In this document: piece by piece, positions 47,974-60,287 of the stretch
Layout of the letters: every line of letters begins with the position of its first letter
Numbering within the stretch: position 1 is the first letter of the stretch
Source of the DNA: Pectobacterium versatile
GTDB lineage: Bacteria; Pseudomonadota; Gammaproteobacteria; Enterobacterales; Enterobacteriaceae
Assembly: GCF_020166435.1 (NCBI RefSeq)
Contig: NZ_JAINZP010000021.1
Coordinates: forward strand, 1 to 64,000
Direction: 5' to 3'
DNA: 64,000 nucleotides
Notes under the pieces: model-generated
What the model saw: only the letters and a program-made list of their open reading frames with translations
Databases searched by the model: none
What the model was told of the DNA's origin: nothing
Translations under genes and position numbers: made by a program

Positions 47974-49227
47974 CTAATGGCTAACTTTCCCAAAATCAAA
48001 CGCACTCACCGCCTTCTCCCGATTCGCATCGAGATAATCCGCCCACCATTGCAGCATCAGCTTGCGTTCGTCCAGGTGCTCCGCCTTGTGGATATACGCT
48101 GCTCGTACAGAGTTACGCTCTATATGGCTCATCTGCCGTTCTACCGCATCCCTCGACCATAACCCCGATTCAATCAGCGAGCTACAGGCCATCGTTCTGA
48201 AGCCGTGGCCGCAGACTTCAACCTTGGTGTCATACCCCATAACCCGCAGCGCCTTATTCACCGTGTTTTCACTCATTGGCTTACGCGGATCGTGATCGCC
48301 AATAAAGATCAGCTCATGGTCGCCACTGAATTGTTGTATTTGCTTCAGAATAACCAGCGCCTGTCGGGAAAGTGGCACCAGATGCGGAGTACGCATCTTA
48401 GAACCTCGATGGGAATGTTTCACCCCTTCGATGGGTTCGCGCTCAGGGGGAATGGTCCACATTGATGTTTCAAAATCGATCTCCGACCAACGGGCAAAGC
48501 GCAACTCGCTGGAACGGATAAAGATCAGTAGCGTCAACTCGACAGCCAAACGAGTCAATGGCCTGCCGGTATAGCTATCAATGCGTTGAAGCAGTTCGGG
48601 AGTATGCTTTAATTCCAATGCCGGACGATGCTGTCGATTGCTGGACGCTACAGCGCCCGCCATTTCCTGCGCCGGGTTGTAGTCAATTAATCCGCTCTGT
48701 ACCGCGTAACGCATTATTGCGGTTGTACGTTGCTGAAGTCGTGAGGCAACTTCAAGACGGCCCGACTGTTCCACTGCCTTGATGGGTGCAAGCAGGTCAC
48801 GGGTTTTAAGCTCAGCAATGTTGCGTTTACCGATAGCGGAGAAAAGATTATCTTCCAGGCTTTTCAGCACGCGACGGCTATGCTCTTCCGACCACTTTTT
48901 ATTGGTGGCATGCCATTCAATGGCAACTTCTCGAAAGGTCAACGCCTCGCTCTGTTCAATCTTATCAGATTTCTTTTTATCACCAGGGTCACTGCCGTTC
49001 GCCAGTAGCTTACGCGCTTCATCACGCCGTGCTCGTGCATCGGCCAGAGAGACATCAGGATAAACACCCAGTGCCAGCATCTTCTGTTTACCGCCAAAGC
49101 GATACTGTAAGCGCCAGTACTTTGAACCATTGGGATGAATCAGCAGGTGCATGCCGTTGCCGTCGGTAAGCTTGTATTGCTTATCGGCAGGCTTGGCTGT
49201 TCTGACTTTGATATCAGTAAGCGCCAT
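47974..49227 (-). CDS. P4-type tyrosine integrase 2
   Basis: 417 residues. DUF4102 N-terminus (ALTDIKVRTAKPADKQYKLT), core-binding domain, and catalytic domain with R in RSSELRFARW, GHGFRTMA (H-x-x-R) and the tyrosine in RAAYIHKAE. It lies directly downstream of leuX and reads away from it, so leuX is the attachment site. Paralogue of integrase 1. Confidence 0.97.
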   Translation of the reverse strand: MALTDIKVRTAKPADKQYKLTDGNGMHLLIHPNGSKYWRLQYRFGGKQKMLALGVYPDVSLADARARRDEARKLLANGSDPGDKKKSDKIEQSEALTFREVAIEWHATNKKWSEEHSRRVLKSLEDNLFSAIGKRNIAELKTRDLLAPIKAVEQSGRLEVASRLQQRTTAIMRYAVQSGLIDYNPAQEMAGAVASSNRQHRPALELKHTPELLQRIDSYTGRPLTRLAVELTLLIFIRSSELRFARWSEIDFETSMWTIPPEREPIEGVKHSHRGSKMRTPHLVPLSRQALVILKQIQQFSGDHELIFIGDHDPRKPMSENTVNKALRVMGYDTKVEVCGHGFRTMACSSLIESGLWSRDAVERQMSHIERNSVRAAYIHKAEHLDERKLMLQWWADYLDANREKAVSAFDFGKVSH

Positions 49228-49235
49228 GTTTAGGC

Positions 49236-49297
49236 CCTCCCTGTTGGTATATGCATTATCGAACCGGAAATACCATCATCTGTACCAACAACTGTTG
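49236..49297. repeat. Short repeats upstream of integrase 2 (arm-site candidates)
   Basis: CTGTTGGTA occurs near 49237 and 49288, the second as part of the inverted repeat TACCAACAACTGTTGGTA, and CTGTTGGTG abuts the leuX 3' end at 49410. Placement between integrase and att suggests integrase arm sites. Confidence 0.5.
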
Positions 49298-49376
49298 GTA
49301 GATGTACATTGAAGTCGGTTGACCCTGAGAGAGTTAATATAGCGGGAAAGGGGGATAAATACTGGATTTTAGGCAT

Positions 49377-49400
49377 AAAAAAAGACCTCAGTTGAGGTCT
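49377..49400 (-). terminator. leuX terminator
   Basis: GACCTCA (49384-49390) and TGAGGTC (49393-49399) form a stem; on the minus strand a run of seven T follows. It lies on the island side of the att, so the island supplies the terminator of the tRNA gene. Confidence 0.85.
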
Positions 49401-49413
49401 ATTTACATACTGT

Positions 49414-49498
49414 TGGTGCCGAAGGCCGGACTCGAACCGGCACATCTTTCGATGGTTGATTTTGAATCAACTGCGTCTACCGATTTCGCCACTTCGGC
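49414..49498 (-). tRNA. leuX: tRNA-Leu (CAA), island integration site
   Basis: 85 nt including encoded CCA. Acceptor stem GCCGAAG/CTTCGGC, anticodon stem GTTGA/TCAAC around TTCAAAA (anticodon CAA), a variable arm typical of class II tRNAs, and T-loop GTTCGAGTC. It reads UUG and is the leuX of E. coli, a classical site for pathogenicity islands. Its 3' part (49420-49434) is repeated at 29052-29066. Confidence 0.97.
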
Positions 49499-49675
49499 AC
49501 AGAAGTAGTATGCGGAAAACGGGTGCATTATACCGTTTGACGGCTCTCGCGCAACGTTAATCCACTCCGTGTTCGGTTAAGTGCTGAAAAAATCATCTTT
49601 AGCAACGTGTTATGCCCGCTTCGCCTTAATATGGTGCGGTAATTGACGTTGTCGAGGGCACTTTGTCACAGCCAA

Positions 49676-49711
49676 TAAAAAAGCGCCGAGGAGTGATCCA
49701 CTCGGCGCTTT
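49676..49711 (-). terminator. lptG terminator
   Basis: AAAGCGCCGAG (49680-49690) and CTCGGCGCTTT (49701-49711) form an 11-bp stem; on the minus strand TTTTTT follows. It lies 18 bases after the lptG stop. Confidence 0.9.
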
Positions 49712-49728
49712 CTCTGATTTATTGGCTG

Positions 49729-50805
49729 CTATCGGCGTTTAAGCAGCAGCGCGACGCTGATGAACAGAAACACCGAGCTCGGCAAGATCGCGCCCAGGAT
49801 CGGCGGGATGCCATAGACCAGGCTGAGTGGACGGAAAATCTCATTCAGCAGGTAGAAGAGGAAGCCGAAGCTGATACCTATCACAATGCGTGAACCTGCC
49901 GACACGCTGCGCAGCGGGCCGAAGATGAAAGAGACTGCCATGAGCATCATCACCGCCACTGAGACCGGTGCAAAGATTTTGCTCCACATGTTCAGCTGGT
50001 AGCGATTCGACTCTTGCCCGCTTTGTTTCAGGTATTTGGCGTAATTATGTAGCCCACGGATCGACAGCGCATCAGGCTCAAGCGCCACCACGCCCAGCTT
50101 ATCCGGCGTCAGGTTGGTTTTCCATTCTCCGCTGAACGTCTGGCTGCCACCAATTTGTTTGCCGTCGCTCAAATCAGATTCATCAACTTGCGAGAGCTTC
50201 CAGACATTCCTGTCATCTTCAAACTCTGCGGAAGCCGCATAGCGCACGGATAGCAGCTTGTTCTTATCGTCGAAGTGGTAGATGTTGACGCCAGACAGCT
50301 CTTTATCGCCCGTCACCCGTTCGATATAGATAAAGTCATTACCGTCTTTTGCCCACAGTCCGCCCTGCGTAGAGATCATCGACCCACCGGAGATCATCTG
50401 AGAGCGGTAGTTGCGCGCCATCTGTTCCCCTTGCGGAGACACCCATTCGCCAATCGCCATCGTTAGCAGCACCAGCGGGATCGCAGTTTTCATCACGGCC
50501 GTCGCGATCTGCAAGCGGGTAAAGCCGGAAGCCTGCATCACCACCAGTTCGCTGCGGGTCGCAAGCTGGCCCAGCCCGAGCAATGCGCCGAGCAGCGCCG
50601 CCATTGGGAAGAAGATCTCAATATCTTTAGGTACGCTGAGCAACGTGTACAACCCAGCGCCCAGCGCCGAATACTCGCCCTGCCCAACTTTACGCAGTTG
50701 GTCGACAAATTTGATGATGCCGGAGAGCGACACCAGCATGAACAACGTCGTCATGATGGTGGTGAAAATCGTTTTGCCGATATAGCGGTCTAATACACCA
50801 AACAT
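49729..50805 (-). CDS. lptG: LPS export ABC transporter permease LptG
   Basis: 358 residues. Three N-terminal spans (about 15-35, 60-85, 100-120), a periplasmic beta-jellyroll domain (about 130-260) and three C-terminal spans, the LptF/LptG plan. MFGVLDRYIGKTIFTTIM matches LptG. With LptF and LptB it drives lipopolysaccharide from the inner membrane to LptC/A/D. Its start shares one base with the lptF stop (TGATG). Confidence 0.97.
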   Translation of the reverse strand: MFGVLDRYIGKTIFTTIMTTLFMLVSLSGIIKFVDQLRKVGQGEYSALGAGLYTLLSVPKDIEIFFPMAALLGALLGLGQLATRSELVVMQASGFTRLQIATAVMKTAIPLVLLTMAIGEWVSPQGEQMARNYRSQMISGGSMISTQGGLWAKDGNDFIYIERVTGDKELSGVNIYHFDDKNKLLSVRYAASAEFEDDRNVWKLSQVDESDLSDGKQIGGSQTFSGEWKTNLTPDKLGVVALEPDALSIRGLHNYAKYLKQSGQESNRYQLNMWSKIFAPVSVAVMMLMAVSFIFGPLRSVSAGSRIVIGISFGFLFYLLNEIFRPLSLVYGIPPILGAILPSSVFLFISVALLLKRR

Positions 50806-51920
50806 CAGGCCGCTCCTTGTGTTCTAAGAATACGAGGCTTAAAGCGGGCGCGCACTTTGCGCATCGGCACGGTATCCCATAGGTTAAGCATCACAGCGAT
50901 ACCGAAATACGTCAGGTTGGTCAGCCAGACCCATACCATCGGATCGATTTTGCCTTTACTGGCGTTAGAACGCAGAGAGCTTTGCAGCAGGAAGAAAATC
51001 AGGTACAGCAGCATCGCAGGCAGCATGCTCAATACCCTACCCTGACGTGGGTTCACCACACTCAGCGGCACCACCATCATCGCCATGATCAGTACCGAAA
51101 TAATCAACGTCAGTCGCCAGTGGAACTCTGCACGCGCATCGTGCGCATCCGAATGCCACAGGGTCTGCATATCCATTTGCTGCACGTCGCTATTATTGAG
51201 CGTCACGCTCTGGTGACCAATCACGGCCTGATAGTTGGTGAAATCCGTGATACGAAAATCACGCAGCAGCGCCGTGCCTTCGTAACGTGAACCGTTATCC
51301 AGCGTTACGACCTGCGCACCGTCTTCGTTTTGCTTGATATGACCGCGATCGGCAACGACGACAGAAGGTCGTGCGTTACCGCTGGGGCGCAGCTGTGCCA
51401 GAAAGACGTGCTCAAACTCCGAGCCTTTGACATTGCCGACAAACAACACCGCGTTGCCACCCTGTGCGGACTGGAACTGCCCTTCTACCAGCGTTGCCAT
51501 GCCGGGGTTTGCCTTCGCTTCCGCCAGTACTTCTTCCTGATGCCGGGACGACCACGGGCTGAGCCACATGACGTTAATGGTGGCGACAATGGCAGTGAAC
51601 ACCGCCAGAACCAGCGCGGCTTTCAGCAACACGCGTTTGCCCAGCCCGCAGGCGTGCATGACGGTGATCTCGCTTTCCGCATAGAGGCGGCCAAACGTCA
51701 TCAATACGCCAAGAAACAGACTTAATGGCAGGATGAGCTGCACCATTTCTGGCACGCCCAATCCCAACAGGGAGATAACCAAATTTGTCGGGATTTCACC
51801 ATCAACAGCGGCACCCAGTATCCGTACCAATTTCTGACAAAAGAAAATCAGTAACAGAATGAAAAGGATGGCCAGTTGGCTCTTAAAGGTTTCCCGTACC
51901 AGATATCGAATGATGATCAC
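50805..51920 (-). CDS. lptF: LPS export ABC transporter permease LptF
   Basis: 371 residues, near the usual 366. MIIIRYLVRETFKSQLAILF and ITVMHACGLGKRVLLKAAL are typical of LptF. Three spans, periplasmic jellyroll domain, three spans. Cotranscribed with lptG and divergent from pepA, as in other enterobacteria. Confidence 0.97.
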   Translation of the reverse strand: MIIIRYLVRETFKSQLAILFILLLIFFCQKLVRILGAAVDGEIPTNLVISLLGLGVPEMVQLILPLSLFLGVLMTFGRLYAESEITVMHACGLGKRVLLKAALVLAVFTAIVATINVMWLSPWSSRHQEEVLAEAKANPGMATLVEGQFQSAQGGNAVLFVGNVKGSEFEHVFLAQLRPSGNARPSVVVADRGHIKQNEDGAQVVTLDNGSRYEGTALLRDFRITDFTNYQAVIGHQSVTLNNSDVQQMDMQTLWHSDAHDARAEFHWRLTLIISVLIMAMMVVPLSVVNPRQGRVLSMLPAMLLYLIFFLLQSSLRSNASKGKIDPMVWVWLTNLTYFGIAVMLNLWDTVPMRKVRARFKPRILRTQGAA

Positions 51921-53714
<1,794 letters not shown>

Positions 53715-53781
53715 GACTTTCACGTCAACGGCGATGACCAAAGCCAGCGATTGCCTTATCCTTATAAGGTAATTGTCTATC

Positions 53782-53804
53782 GGGCCGGATATTCCGGCCC
53801 TTAT
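53782..53804 (+). terminator. Hairpin between pepA and holC
   Basis: GGGCCGG (53782-53788) pairs with CCGGCCC (53794-53800), followed by TTAT. The T-run is short, so termination may be partial and holC-valS could be partly cotranscribed with pepA. Confidence 0.6.
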
Positions 53805-53818
53805 CAATAGTGTAAACA

Positions 53819-54268
53819 ATGAAAAACGCAACGTTCTATCTTCTCGAACACGACAGCAAAAGCGGTGAGCTCAGCGCCCATGAGGCACTGGCATGCGATC
53901 TGGCGGCAGAACGTTGGCGAGCAGGAAAGCGCGTGCTGATTGCCTGTGAAGACGAGCAACAGGCCATCAGACTGGACGAGGCGCTGTGGCAACGCGATCC
54001 CAACGCATTCGTGCCGCATAATCTGGCAGGCGAAGGGCCGCGTCACGGCGCACCGGTTGAACTGGCCTGGCCGCAGCGGCGTGGCAACGCGCCACGAGAT
54101 CTGCTGATCAGCCTATTGCCGCAGTTCGCAGATTTTGCCACCGCTTTCCATGAAGTGATAGACTTTGTCCCTTACGAAGAATCCTTGAAACAGTTGGCGC
54201 GCGACCGCTATAAAACCTATCGCAGCGTCGGCTTCCAATTGACCACGGCTACGCCGCCAACTCACTGA
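53819..54268 (+). CDS. holC: DNA polymerase III chi subunit
   Basis: 149 residues. MKNATFYLLEHDSKSGELSA, LIACEDEQQAIRLDEALW, FVPHNLAGEGPRHGAPVELA and FVPYEESLKQLARDRYKTYR are the chi pattern. Chi links the clamp loader (through psi) to single-strand binding protein. Followed 12 bases later by valS, the conserved pair. Confidence 0.97.
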   Translation: MKNATFYLLEHDSKSGELSAHEALACDLAAERWRAGKRVLIACEDEQQAIRLDEALWQRDPNAFVPHNLAGEGPRHGAPVELAWPQRRGNAPRDLLISLLPQFADFATAFHEVIDFVPYEESLKQLARDRYKTYRSVGFQLTTATPPTH

Positions 54269-54280
54269 ATTTTGAGCATA

Positions 54281-57151
54281 ATGGAAACGAAATATAACCC
54301 GCAAGATATCGAGCAGCCGCTCTACGAACACTGGGAAAAGCAAGGCTACTTCAAGCCGCACGGCGACACGAGTAAAGAAAGCTTCAGCATCATGATCCCG
54401 CCGCCCAACGTCACCGGCAGCTTGCATATGGGTCATGCTTTCCAGCAAACCATTATGGATACGTTGATCCGCTATCAGCGCATGCAGGGCAAAAATACCC
54501 TGTGGCAGGCGGGTACTGACCACGCGGGTATCGCCACGCAAATGGTCGTTGAGCGCAAGATCGCCGCAGAAGAAGGCAAAACTCGCCACGATTACGGCCG
54601 CGAAGCGTTCATCGACAAAATCTGGCAGTGGAAAGGCGAATCCGGTGGCAACATTACTAATCAGATGCGTCGTCTGGGTAACTCCGTTGACTGGGAGCGC
54701 GAACGCTTCACTATGGATGAAGGCCTGTCCAACGCGGTGAAAGAAGTGTTCGTCCGTCTGTATAAAGAAGACCTGATTTACCGTGGCAAGCGTCTGGTGA
54801 ACTGGGATCCGAAACTGCGCACCGCGATTTCCGATCTGGAAGTAGAAAACCGCGAAGTGAAAGGGTCGATGTGGCACCTGCGCTATCCGCTGGCTGATGG
54901 CGTGAAAACCGCCGACGGAAAAGACTATCTGGTCGTCGCGACCACCCGCCCGGAAACTGTGCTGGGTGATACCGGTGTCGCCGTTAACCCGGAAGATCCG
55001 CGTTATAAAGATCTGATCGGCAAAGAGGTGATCCTGCCGCTGATTGGCCGCCGTATTCCGATCGTTGGCGACGAACATGCCGATATGGAAAAAGGCACTG
55101 GCTGCGTGAAGATCACGCCAGCGCACGACTTCAACGACTACGAAGTTGGTAAACGCCACCAGTTGCCGATGGTGAACATCCTGACGTTCGACGGTGATAT
55201 CCGCCAGAGCGCTGAAATTTTTGATACCAATGGCGAAGCCAGCACCGCTTACAGCAGCGACATTCCAGAAGCCTTCCAGGGTCTGGAGCGTTTTGCCGCA
55301 CGTAAAGCGCTGGTAGCCGCATTCGATGAACTCGGCCTGCTGGAAGAGATCAAAGCGCACGATCTGACCGTGCCTTACGGTGACCGTGGCGGCGTTGTCA
55401 TTGAGCCGATGCTGACCGACCAGTGGTACGTGCGTGCTGCCGTACTGGCTAAACCGGCAGTGGAAGCGGTAGAAGATGGCCGCATCCAGTTCGTACCAAA
55501 ACAGTACGAAAACATGTACTTCAGCTGGATGCGCGACATTCAGGACTGGTGTATTTCCCGTCAACTGTGGTGGGGTCACCGCATTCCGGCCTGGTACGAT
55601 GCCAACGGCAACGTCTATGTGGGCCGTACCGAAGCGGAAGTACGCAGTGAAAACAACCTCGCTGATAATGTCGTTCTGAATCAGGATGAAGACGTACTGG
55701 ATACCTGGTTCTCATCCGGGCTGTGGACGTTCTCTACGCTGGGTTGGCCAGAGCAAACCCCTGATCTGAAAGCTTTCCACCCAAGCAGCGTGATGGTCAG
55801 CGGCTTCGACATCATCTTCTTCTGGATTGCTCGCATGATCATGCTGACCATGCATTTCATCAAAGATGAAGACGGCAAATCGCAGGTGCCATTCCACACC
55901 GTTTACATGACCGGCCTGATCCGTGATGAGGAAGGCCAGAAGATGTCTAAATCCAAAGGGAACGTCATCGACCCGCTGGATATGGTGGACGGTATCTCGC
56001 TGGAAGCCCTGCTGGAAAAACGTACCGGCAATATGATGCAGCCGCAGCTGGCGGAAAAAATCCGCAAGCGCACCGAGAAACAGTTCCCGAACGGCATCGA
56101 ACCTCACGGTACAGATGCCCTGCGCTTCACGCTGGCGGCACTGGCCTCTACCGGTCGCGACATCAACTGGGACATGAAGCGTCTGGAAGGTTACCGCAAC
56201 TTCTGTAACAAGCTGTGGAACGCTAGCCGTTTTGTGCTGATGAACACCGAAGATCAGGATTGCGGCTTTGGCGCAGGCGAGAAAGTGCTGTCGCTGGCTG
56301 ACCGCTGGATTCTGGCGGAATTCAACCGTACGGTGAAAGCCTACCGCGAAGCGCTGGACAGCTATCGCTTTGATATTGCGGCCGGTATTCTGTACGAATT
56401 CACCTGGAATCAGTTCTGCGACTGGTATCTGGAGCTGACGAAGCCTGTGATGAATGGCGGATCGGAAGCGGAACTTCGCGGTACGCGCCATACGCTGGTT
56501 ACCGTACTGGAAGCGTTGCTGCGTCTGGCACACCCGATTATTCCGTTCATTACCGAAACCATCTGGCTACGCGTTAAAGCGCTGAAAGGCATTAGCGCCG
56601 CTGTTCGTACAAATGAAAGCATCATGTTACAGCCGTTCCCTGAGTTCGATGCCGCGCAGGAAGATACGCTGGCGCTGAACGATCTGGAATGGATTAAGCA
56701 GGCGATTATCGCGGTGCGTAACATTCGTGCGGAAATGAACATCGCGCCGGGCAAACCGCTGGAAGTGTTACTGCGTGATGTCACTGCTGAAGCACAGCGT
56801 CGCGTGGAAGAGAACCGCAGCTTCATCCAAACGCTGGCGCGTCTGGAAAGCATTACGCTGCTGCCTGCGGGCGACAAAGGTCCGGTTTCCGTCACTAAAC
56901 TCATCGAGGGTGCCGAGCTGTTAATCCCGATGGCTGGCCTGATCGATAAAGCGGCAGAGTTGGATCGTCTGACGAAAGAAGTGGCGAAAATCGAAGCCGA
57001 GATTGAGCGCATCGAAAGTAAGCTGTCCAACGAAGGCTTTGTGGCTCGCGCACCGGAAGCGGTCGTTGCCAAAGAGCGTGAGAAGCTGGATGGCTACGCC
57101 GTAGCGAAAGCCAAACTGCTGGAACAGCACGCGGTCATCGCTGCGTTGTAA
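54281..57151 (+). CDS. valS: Valyl-tRNA synthetase
   Basis: 956 residues from ATG 54281 ([18 protein letters not shown]), matching E. coli ValS at the N-terminus; an in-frame TTG at 54272 is not needed. Class I synthetase: HMGH at 49-52, editing CP1 domain ([36 protein letters not shown]), KMSKS at 554-558, anticodon-binding helical domain, and a C-terminal coiled coil ([20 protein letters not shown]). A short insertion near 775 (SAAVRTNES) relative to E. coli explains the slightly greater length. Confidence 0.99.
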   Translation: METKYNPQDIEQPLYEHWEKQGYFKPHGDTSKESFSIMIPPPNVTGSLHMGHAFQQTIMDTLIRYQRMQGKNTLWQAGTDHAGIATQMVVERKIAAEEGKTRHDYGREAFIDKIWQWKGESGGNITNQMRRLGNSVDWERERFTMDEGLSNAVKEVFVRLYKEDLIYRGKRLVNWDPKLRTAISDLEVENREVKGSMWHLRYPLADGVKTADGKDYLVVATTRPETVLGDTGVAVNPEDPRYKDLIGKEVILPLIGRRIPIVGDEHADMEKGTGCVKITPAHDFNDYEVGKRHQLPMVNILTFDGDIRQSAEIFDTNGEASTAYSSDIPEAFQGLERFAARKALVAAFDELGLLEEIKAHDLTVPYGDRGGVVIEPMLTDQWYVRAAVLAKPAVEAVEDGRIQFVPKQYENMYFSWMRDIQDWCISRQLWWGHRIPAWYDANGNVYVGRTEAEVRSENNLADNVVLNQDEDVLDTWFSSGLWTFSTLGWPEQTPDLKAFHPSSVMVSGFDIIFFWIARMIMLTMHFIKDEDGKSQVPFHTVYMTGLIRDEEGQKMSKSKGNVIDPLDMVDGISLEALLEKRTGNMMQPQLAEKIRKRTEKQFPNGIEPHGTDALRFTLAALASTGRDINWDMKRLEGYRNFCNKLWNASRFVLMNTEDQDCGFGAGEKVLSLADRWILAEFNRTVKAYREALDSYRFDIAAGILYEFTWNQFCDWYLELTKPVMNGGSEAELRGTRHTLVTVLEALLRLAHPIIPFITETIWLRVKALKGISAAVRTNESIMLQPFPEFDAAQEDTLALNDLEWIKQAIIAVRNIRAEMNIAPGKPLEVLLRDVTAEAQRRVEENRSFIQTLARLESITLLPAGDKGPVSVTKLIEGAELLIPMAGLIDKAAELDRLTKEVAKIEAEIERIESKLSNEGFVARAPEAVVAKEREKLDGYAVAKAKLLEQHAVIAAL

Positions 57152-57188
57152 CGCTAACCGATTTTCTAGCGGTAGTATGGTAAATACG

Positions 57189-57217
57189 AAAGCCTCGTTG
57201 CAAAACGGGGCTTTTTA
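57189..57217 (+). terminator. valS terminator
   Basis: AAAGCC-CGTT and AACG-GGCTTT pair across a GCAA loop, followed by TTTT. It lies 40 bases after the valS stop. Confidence 0.85.
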
Positions 57218-57271
57218 TTTTATTCACTTCACACTGATTCACCTCACAAAATGCATGAAGGGGGTAACACA

Positions 57272-57817
57272 ATGAGCAACACGAATCATGCTGAGACCAG
57301 CAAGTTTCTTAGCTACGTTTTACGGCACAAGCCCGAAGCTATTGGGTTAACGCTAAGCAGCGACGGCTGGGCAAACATAGCTGAACTGATTACTGGTGCA
57401 GCTAAAGATGGACGGCTTCTTACCAGAGAAGTGATTCAATCTGTCGTTGATAACAGTGACAAAAAGCGGTTTTCTATTTCGCCGGATGGGTTATCGATCC
57501 GTGCAGCGCAGGGGCACTCATCATCGCAGGTCGATATGCATTACGAGCCCAAAGTGCCGCCCGAATTTCTTTACCACGGCACGGCAACCCGATTTGTCGA
57601 TTCGATAAATCAGCAGGGTTTGCTTTCTGGTTCACGTCAGTATGTGCACTTGTCTGCCGATGAAGCCACGGCGATAAACGTCGGCCAGCGGCATGGCAAG
57701 CCCGTAGTATTAAAAATAAGGGCGCAGGAAATGCATCAACAAGGGATAATTTTTTATCAGGCGGATAACGGCGTCTGGTTAACCCTGACGGTTCCCGTGC
57801 CGTTTATCGATGAATGA
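57272..57817 (+). CDS. kptA: RNA 2'-phosphotransferase (Tpt1/KptA)
   Basis: 181 residues from ATG 57272, with AAGGGGG nine bases upstream. [20 protein letters not shown] (winged helix), [20 protein letters not shown], and in the ADP-ribosyltransferase half [19 protein letters not shown] and [10 protein letters not shown]. The enzyme transfers an internal 2'-phosphate from RNA to NAD, making ADP-ribose 1'',2''-cyclic phosphate; its bacterial role is unclear. Conserved R-H-x-R-H like residues are present (LRHKP, HGT), so it should be active. Confidence 0.95.
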   Translation: MSNTNHAETSKFLSYVLRHKPEAIGLTLSSDGWANIAELITGAAKDGRLLTREVIQSVVDNSDKKRFSISPDGLSIRAAQGHSSSQVDMHYEPKVPPEFLYHGTATRFVDSINQQGLLSGSRQYVHLSADEATAINVGQRHGKPVVLKIRAQEMHQQGIIFYQADNGVWLTLTVPVPFIDE

Positions 57818-58550
57818 ATACGTGTATGAGTCACCTGTCTTCGCTGTCCACATAACATTAGCGAAAACAGGTGATAAGCTCATTTAACAATTAGCGGGCA
57901 TCGGCCAGCACAGTGTTCCGATAAAGAACTAGCAGCATGTCTCCTTCATTATTCAATTCATTTTACTATGCAAATTTTCTCTAATTAAGCGTTATCCACT
58001 AAATACCGCCGAATAGCCGTGAATAAAAACAATGCTATTTAGCGTAACGACAGATTAATTATCTAATCCCTTACTTTATTTCCAAAAATCTATTGCTTAT
58101 TTTTGATAGAAATTAACGATCGAATATGAAAAATTGAACGGCCTAATGATTGGTGAATCCGATCGATAATAGGATTACTATAGTGTGAGGCTATAGGTAA
58201 ACATTACACTTGGTTATGTTTCAATCAGAATAGGGTTGATAAAAGCGATTACACATTGCGCTCCGACCGATCCAGTAACGGATTAAAAACCATACATATC
58301 AATAACATAAAATATAAATAAAGAATATCTCAGCTCTGCCGACAGTATCCATAGGGCTAAAATGAATGAAAAAGTAACGTGTTCACGCAAACGTTCATGG
58401 CAGGTAAAGGGAAGCTGCCAATTCATTCCTCTGACGTAAACGTCAGGGGAATAAACCAGGTGCAGAAAATGATGAATCGCTCCACGTATAGAGCGATCAT
58501 TATGTATGTAAAAAATAATATAAACAGTATAAGAAAGGATTAGTACCATA
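57818..58550. other. Intergenic region before the first chemoreceptor gene
   Basis: About 730 bases. Besides the chemoreceptor relic at 57864-57918 it is AT-rich and holds repeated CGATCG-type motifs at 58110-58170. The chemoreceptor promoter must lie here, but I could not place a good flagellar sigma-28 box. Confidence 0.4.
57864..57918 (-). pseudogene. Relic of a chemoreceptor gene 3' end
   Basis: The 55 bases match 60261-60315, the stop region and last codons of the second chemoreceptor, with few differences; the minus-strand reading ends ..VLADAR and stop. A duplicate or recombined receptor gene once ended here, or the plus-strand receptor gene was inserted between two copies. Confidence 0.75.
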
Positions 58551-60221
58551 ATGAATTTTTTGAAGAATATGAGAATTGGCAATCGACTCTTTCTGGGGTT
58601 CGGGTTACTGATTACACTAACGTTGACACTGTCGTCGCTCGAATATGTTTTTATAAAAAACATAGAAAAAGAGGTCGATAAAATTACCGAAGATAGAATA
58701 GTTAAGACCAATCTGTTACGCGATATAAGAGACCATTTAAATAATAATATCCAGACAGTACGGGATATTATCTTACTCCCCGGTGATAAACGTCAGGAAA
58801 AACAGAATTTAAGACAAACTATCACCGCTATAACGACAGCCTCAAACGCGACATATAGTCATTTAGACAACATAATAAAATTTGGGAAAGGCCGGGAACT
58901 GTTTGATGAATTAACAGACATAAGAAAACAATATGGTATTACTATTGATCAAGCCATAACCTATGCCCTTGAAGGGACGGATGAACAGGCAACGGCATTT
59001 TTATTCAATGATGTCGCTAAAATTCAAAAAAGTTATTTCACTAAACTGGGCGAACTTCTTGATTATCAACAAGAAAACGTCGACAAGTCCAAAGTTGAGA
59101 CAAAGTTATTTATTTCCGAAGCCCTGTTCTGGACACTCTTACTGTCAGCCTTTTCAGCCATTTTAGGGATGCTGATTGCCTGGTTGCTGACGCGCAGTGT
59201 GACCGCGCCTTTATCCATTGCGCTATCTTCTGCTCAGCGCATTGGCGAAGGTGACTTGCGTGGAACGATTGCAGTCGATAGCCGTGATGAAGTAGGCCAG
59301 TTGCTGGAAGCAATGCGTGATATGCAATCCTCGCTGACCAAAACGGTCATCACTGTCAGAGATAATGCGGAGAGTGTCGCCACCGCGAGTATACAAATTG
59401 CCCAAGGCAATGCGGACCTTTCATCCCGAACCGAAGAACAGGCAAGTGCGTTAGAAGAAACCTCTTCCACCATGACTCAACTGGGCATGACGGTGAAAAA
59501 TAACGCCGATAATGCTCGTCAGGCCGATCAGCTAGCCAAAAACGCCAGCACGGTGGCACAGCAGGGAGGCCAGGTGGTTGATGACGTCGTAGTAACGATG
59601 AAGGCCATTGACGAAAGTTCCCGGAGCATTGCAGACATCATCAATGTCATTGATAGTATTGCTTTTCAGACCAACATACTGGCTCTCAACGCCGCGGTAG
59701 AGGCAGCACGAGCGGGCGAACAAGGGCGTGGATTCGCGGTTGTCGCAGGGGAAGTGCGTAGTCTGGCACAGCGAAGCGCAGAGGCTGCAAAAGAGATTAA
59801 AACGTTGATCACAACAAGCGTCGAGCGCGTAGAACAGGGATCCGATTTGGCGAATAAAGCCGGGGAAACCATGCAACAAGTCGTGGTCGCTATTCGTCAG
59901 TTAACTGATACGGTGGCAGAAATCAGCTCAGCCAGCGCGGAGCAATCTACGGGGGTTGATCAGGTGGGTATCGCGGTCAATCAGATGGATCAGACAACAC
60001 AGCAGAACGCCGCACTCGTGGAAGAATCAGCAGCAGCGGCACTGAGTCTTCAGGATCAAGCCGACCTACTTGTTAGAGCGGTCTCCGTGTTTAAAGTGGC
60101 AGGCAGTCAGTCGTCAATCTCTGCACCACAATTAACACACCGAGCCTTATCGCCAAAAGCGATGCTTCCTGCAGCGGCTGGCGCTGCACACCAAAATTCA
60201 GGGGACTGGACCAGCTTCTAA
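58551..60221 (+). CDS. Methyl-accepting chemotaxis protein
   Basis: 556 residues. First span about 10-33, periplasmic four-helix-bundle sensor (about 34-185), second span about 186-210, HAMP domain (about 211-265), then the signalling coiled coil with the hairpin tip [20 protein letters not shown] and [20 protein letters not shown]. Methylation-type heptads flank it ([14 protein letters not shown]). The C-terminus GDWTSF resembles the CheR/CheB tether pentapeptide (NWETF). Ligand unknown. Confidence 0.96.
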   Translation: MNFLKNMRIGNRLFLGFGLLITLTLTLSSLEYVFIKNIEKEVDKITEDRIVKTNLLRDIRDHLNNNIQTVRDIILLPGDKRQEKQNLRQTITAITTASNATYSHLDNIIKFGKGRELFDELTDIRKQYGITIDQAITYALEGTDEQATAFLFNDVAKIQKSYFTKLGELLDYQQENVDKSKVETKLFISEALFWTLLLSAFSAILGMLIAWLLTRSVTAPLSIALSSAQRIGEGDLRGTIAVDSRDEVGQLLEAMRDMQSSLTKTVITVRDNAESVATASIQIAQGNADLSSRTEEQASALEETSSTMTQLGMTVKNNADNARQADQLAKNASTVAQQGGQVVDDVVVTMKAIDESSRSIADIINVIDSIAFQTNILALNAAVEAARAGEQGRGFAVVAGEVRSLAQRSAEAAKEIKTLITTSVERVEQGSDLANKAGETMQQVVVAIRQLTDTVAEISSASAEQSTGVDQVGIAVNQMDQTTQQNAALVEESAAAALSLQDQADLLVRAVSVFKVAGSQSSISAPQLTHRALSPKAMLPAAAGAAHQNSGDWTSF

Positions 60222-60231
60222 TGTTGAAAAT

Positions 60232-60260
60232 ACCCCTGACAAACACGTTTGTCAGGGGTC
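60232..60260. terminator. Bidirectional terminator between convergent receptor genes
   Basis: CCCCTGACAAA and TTTGTCAGGGG form an 11-bp stem at 60233-60258. It lies between two convergent genes; on the minus strand TATTTT follows. Confidence 0.8.
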
Positions 60261-60287
60261 AAAACAGGTGATTCAGTCATTTAACGA

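Noticed and set aside
54113-55579. 488-codon minus-strand open frame opposite valS
   Set aside because: Antisense shadow with skewed composition; valS is certain.
58110-58170. Origin or partition site from repeated CGATCG-type motifs
   Set aside because: Only a few short motifs, no iteron spacing and no replication gene nearby.
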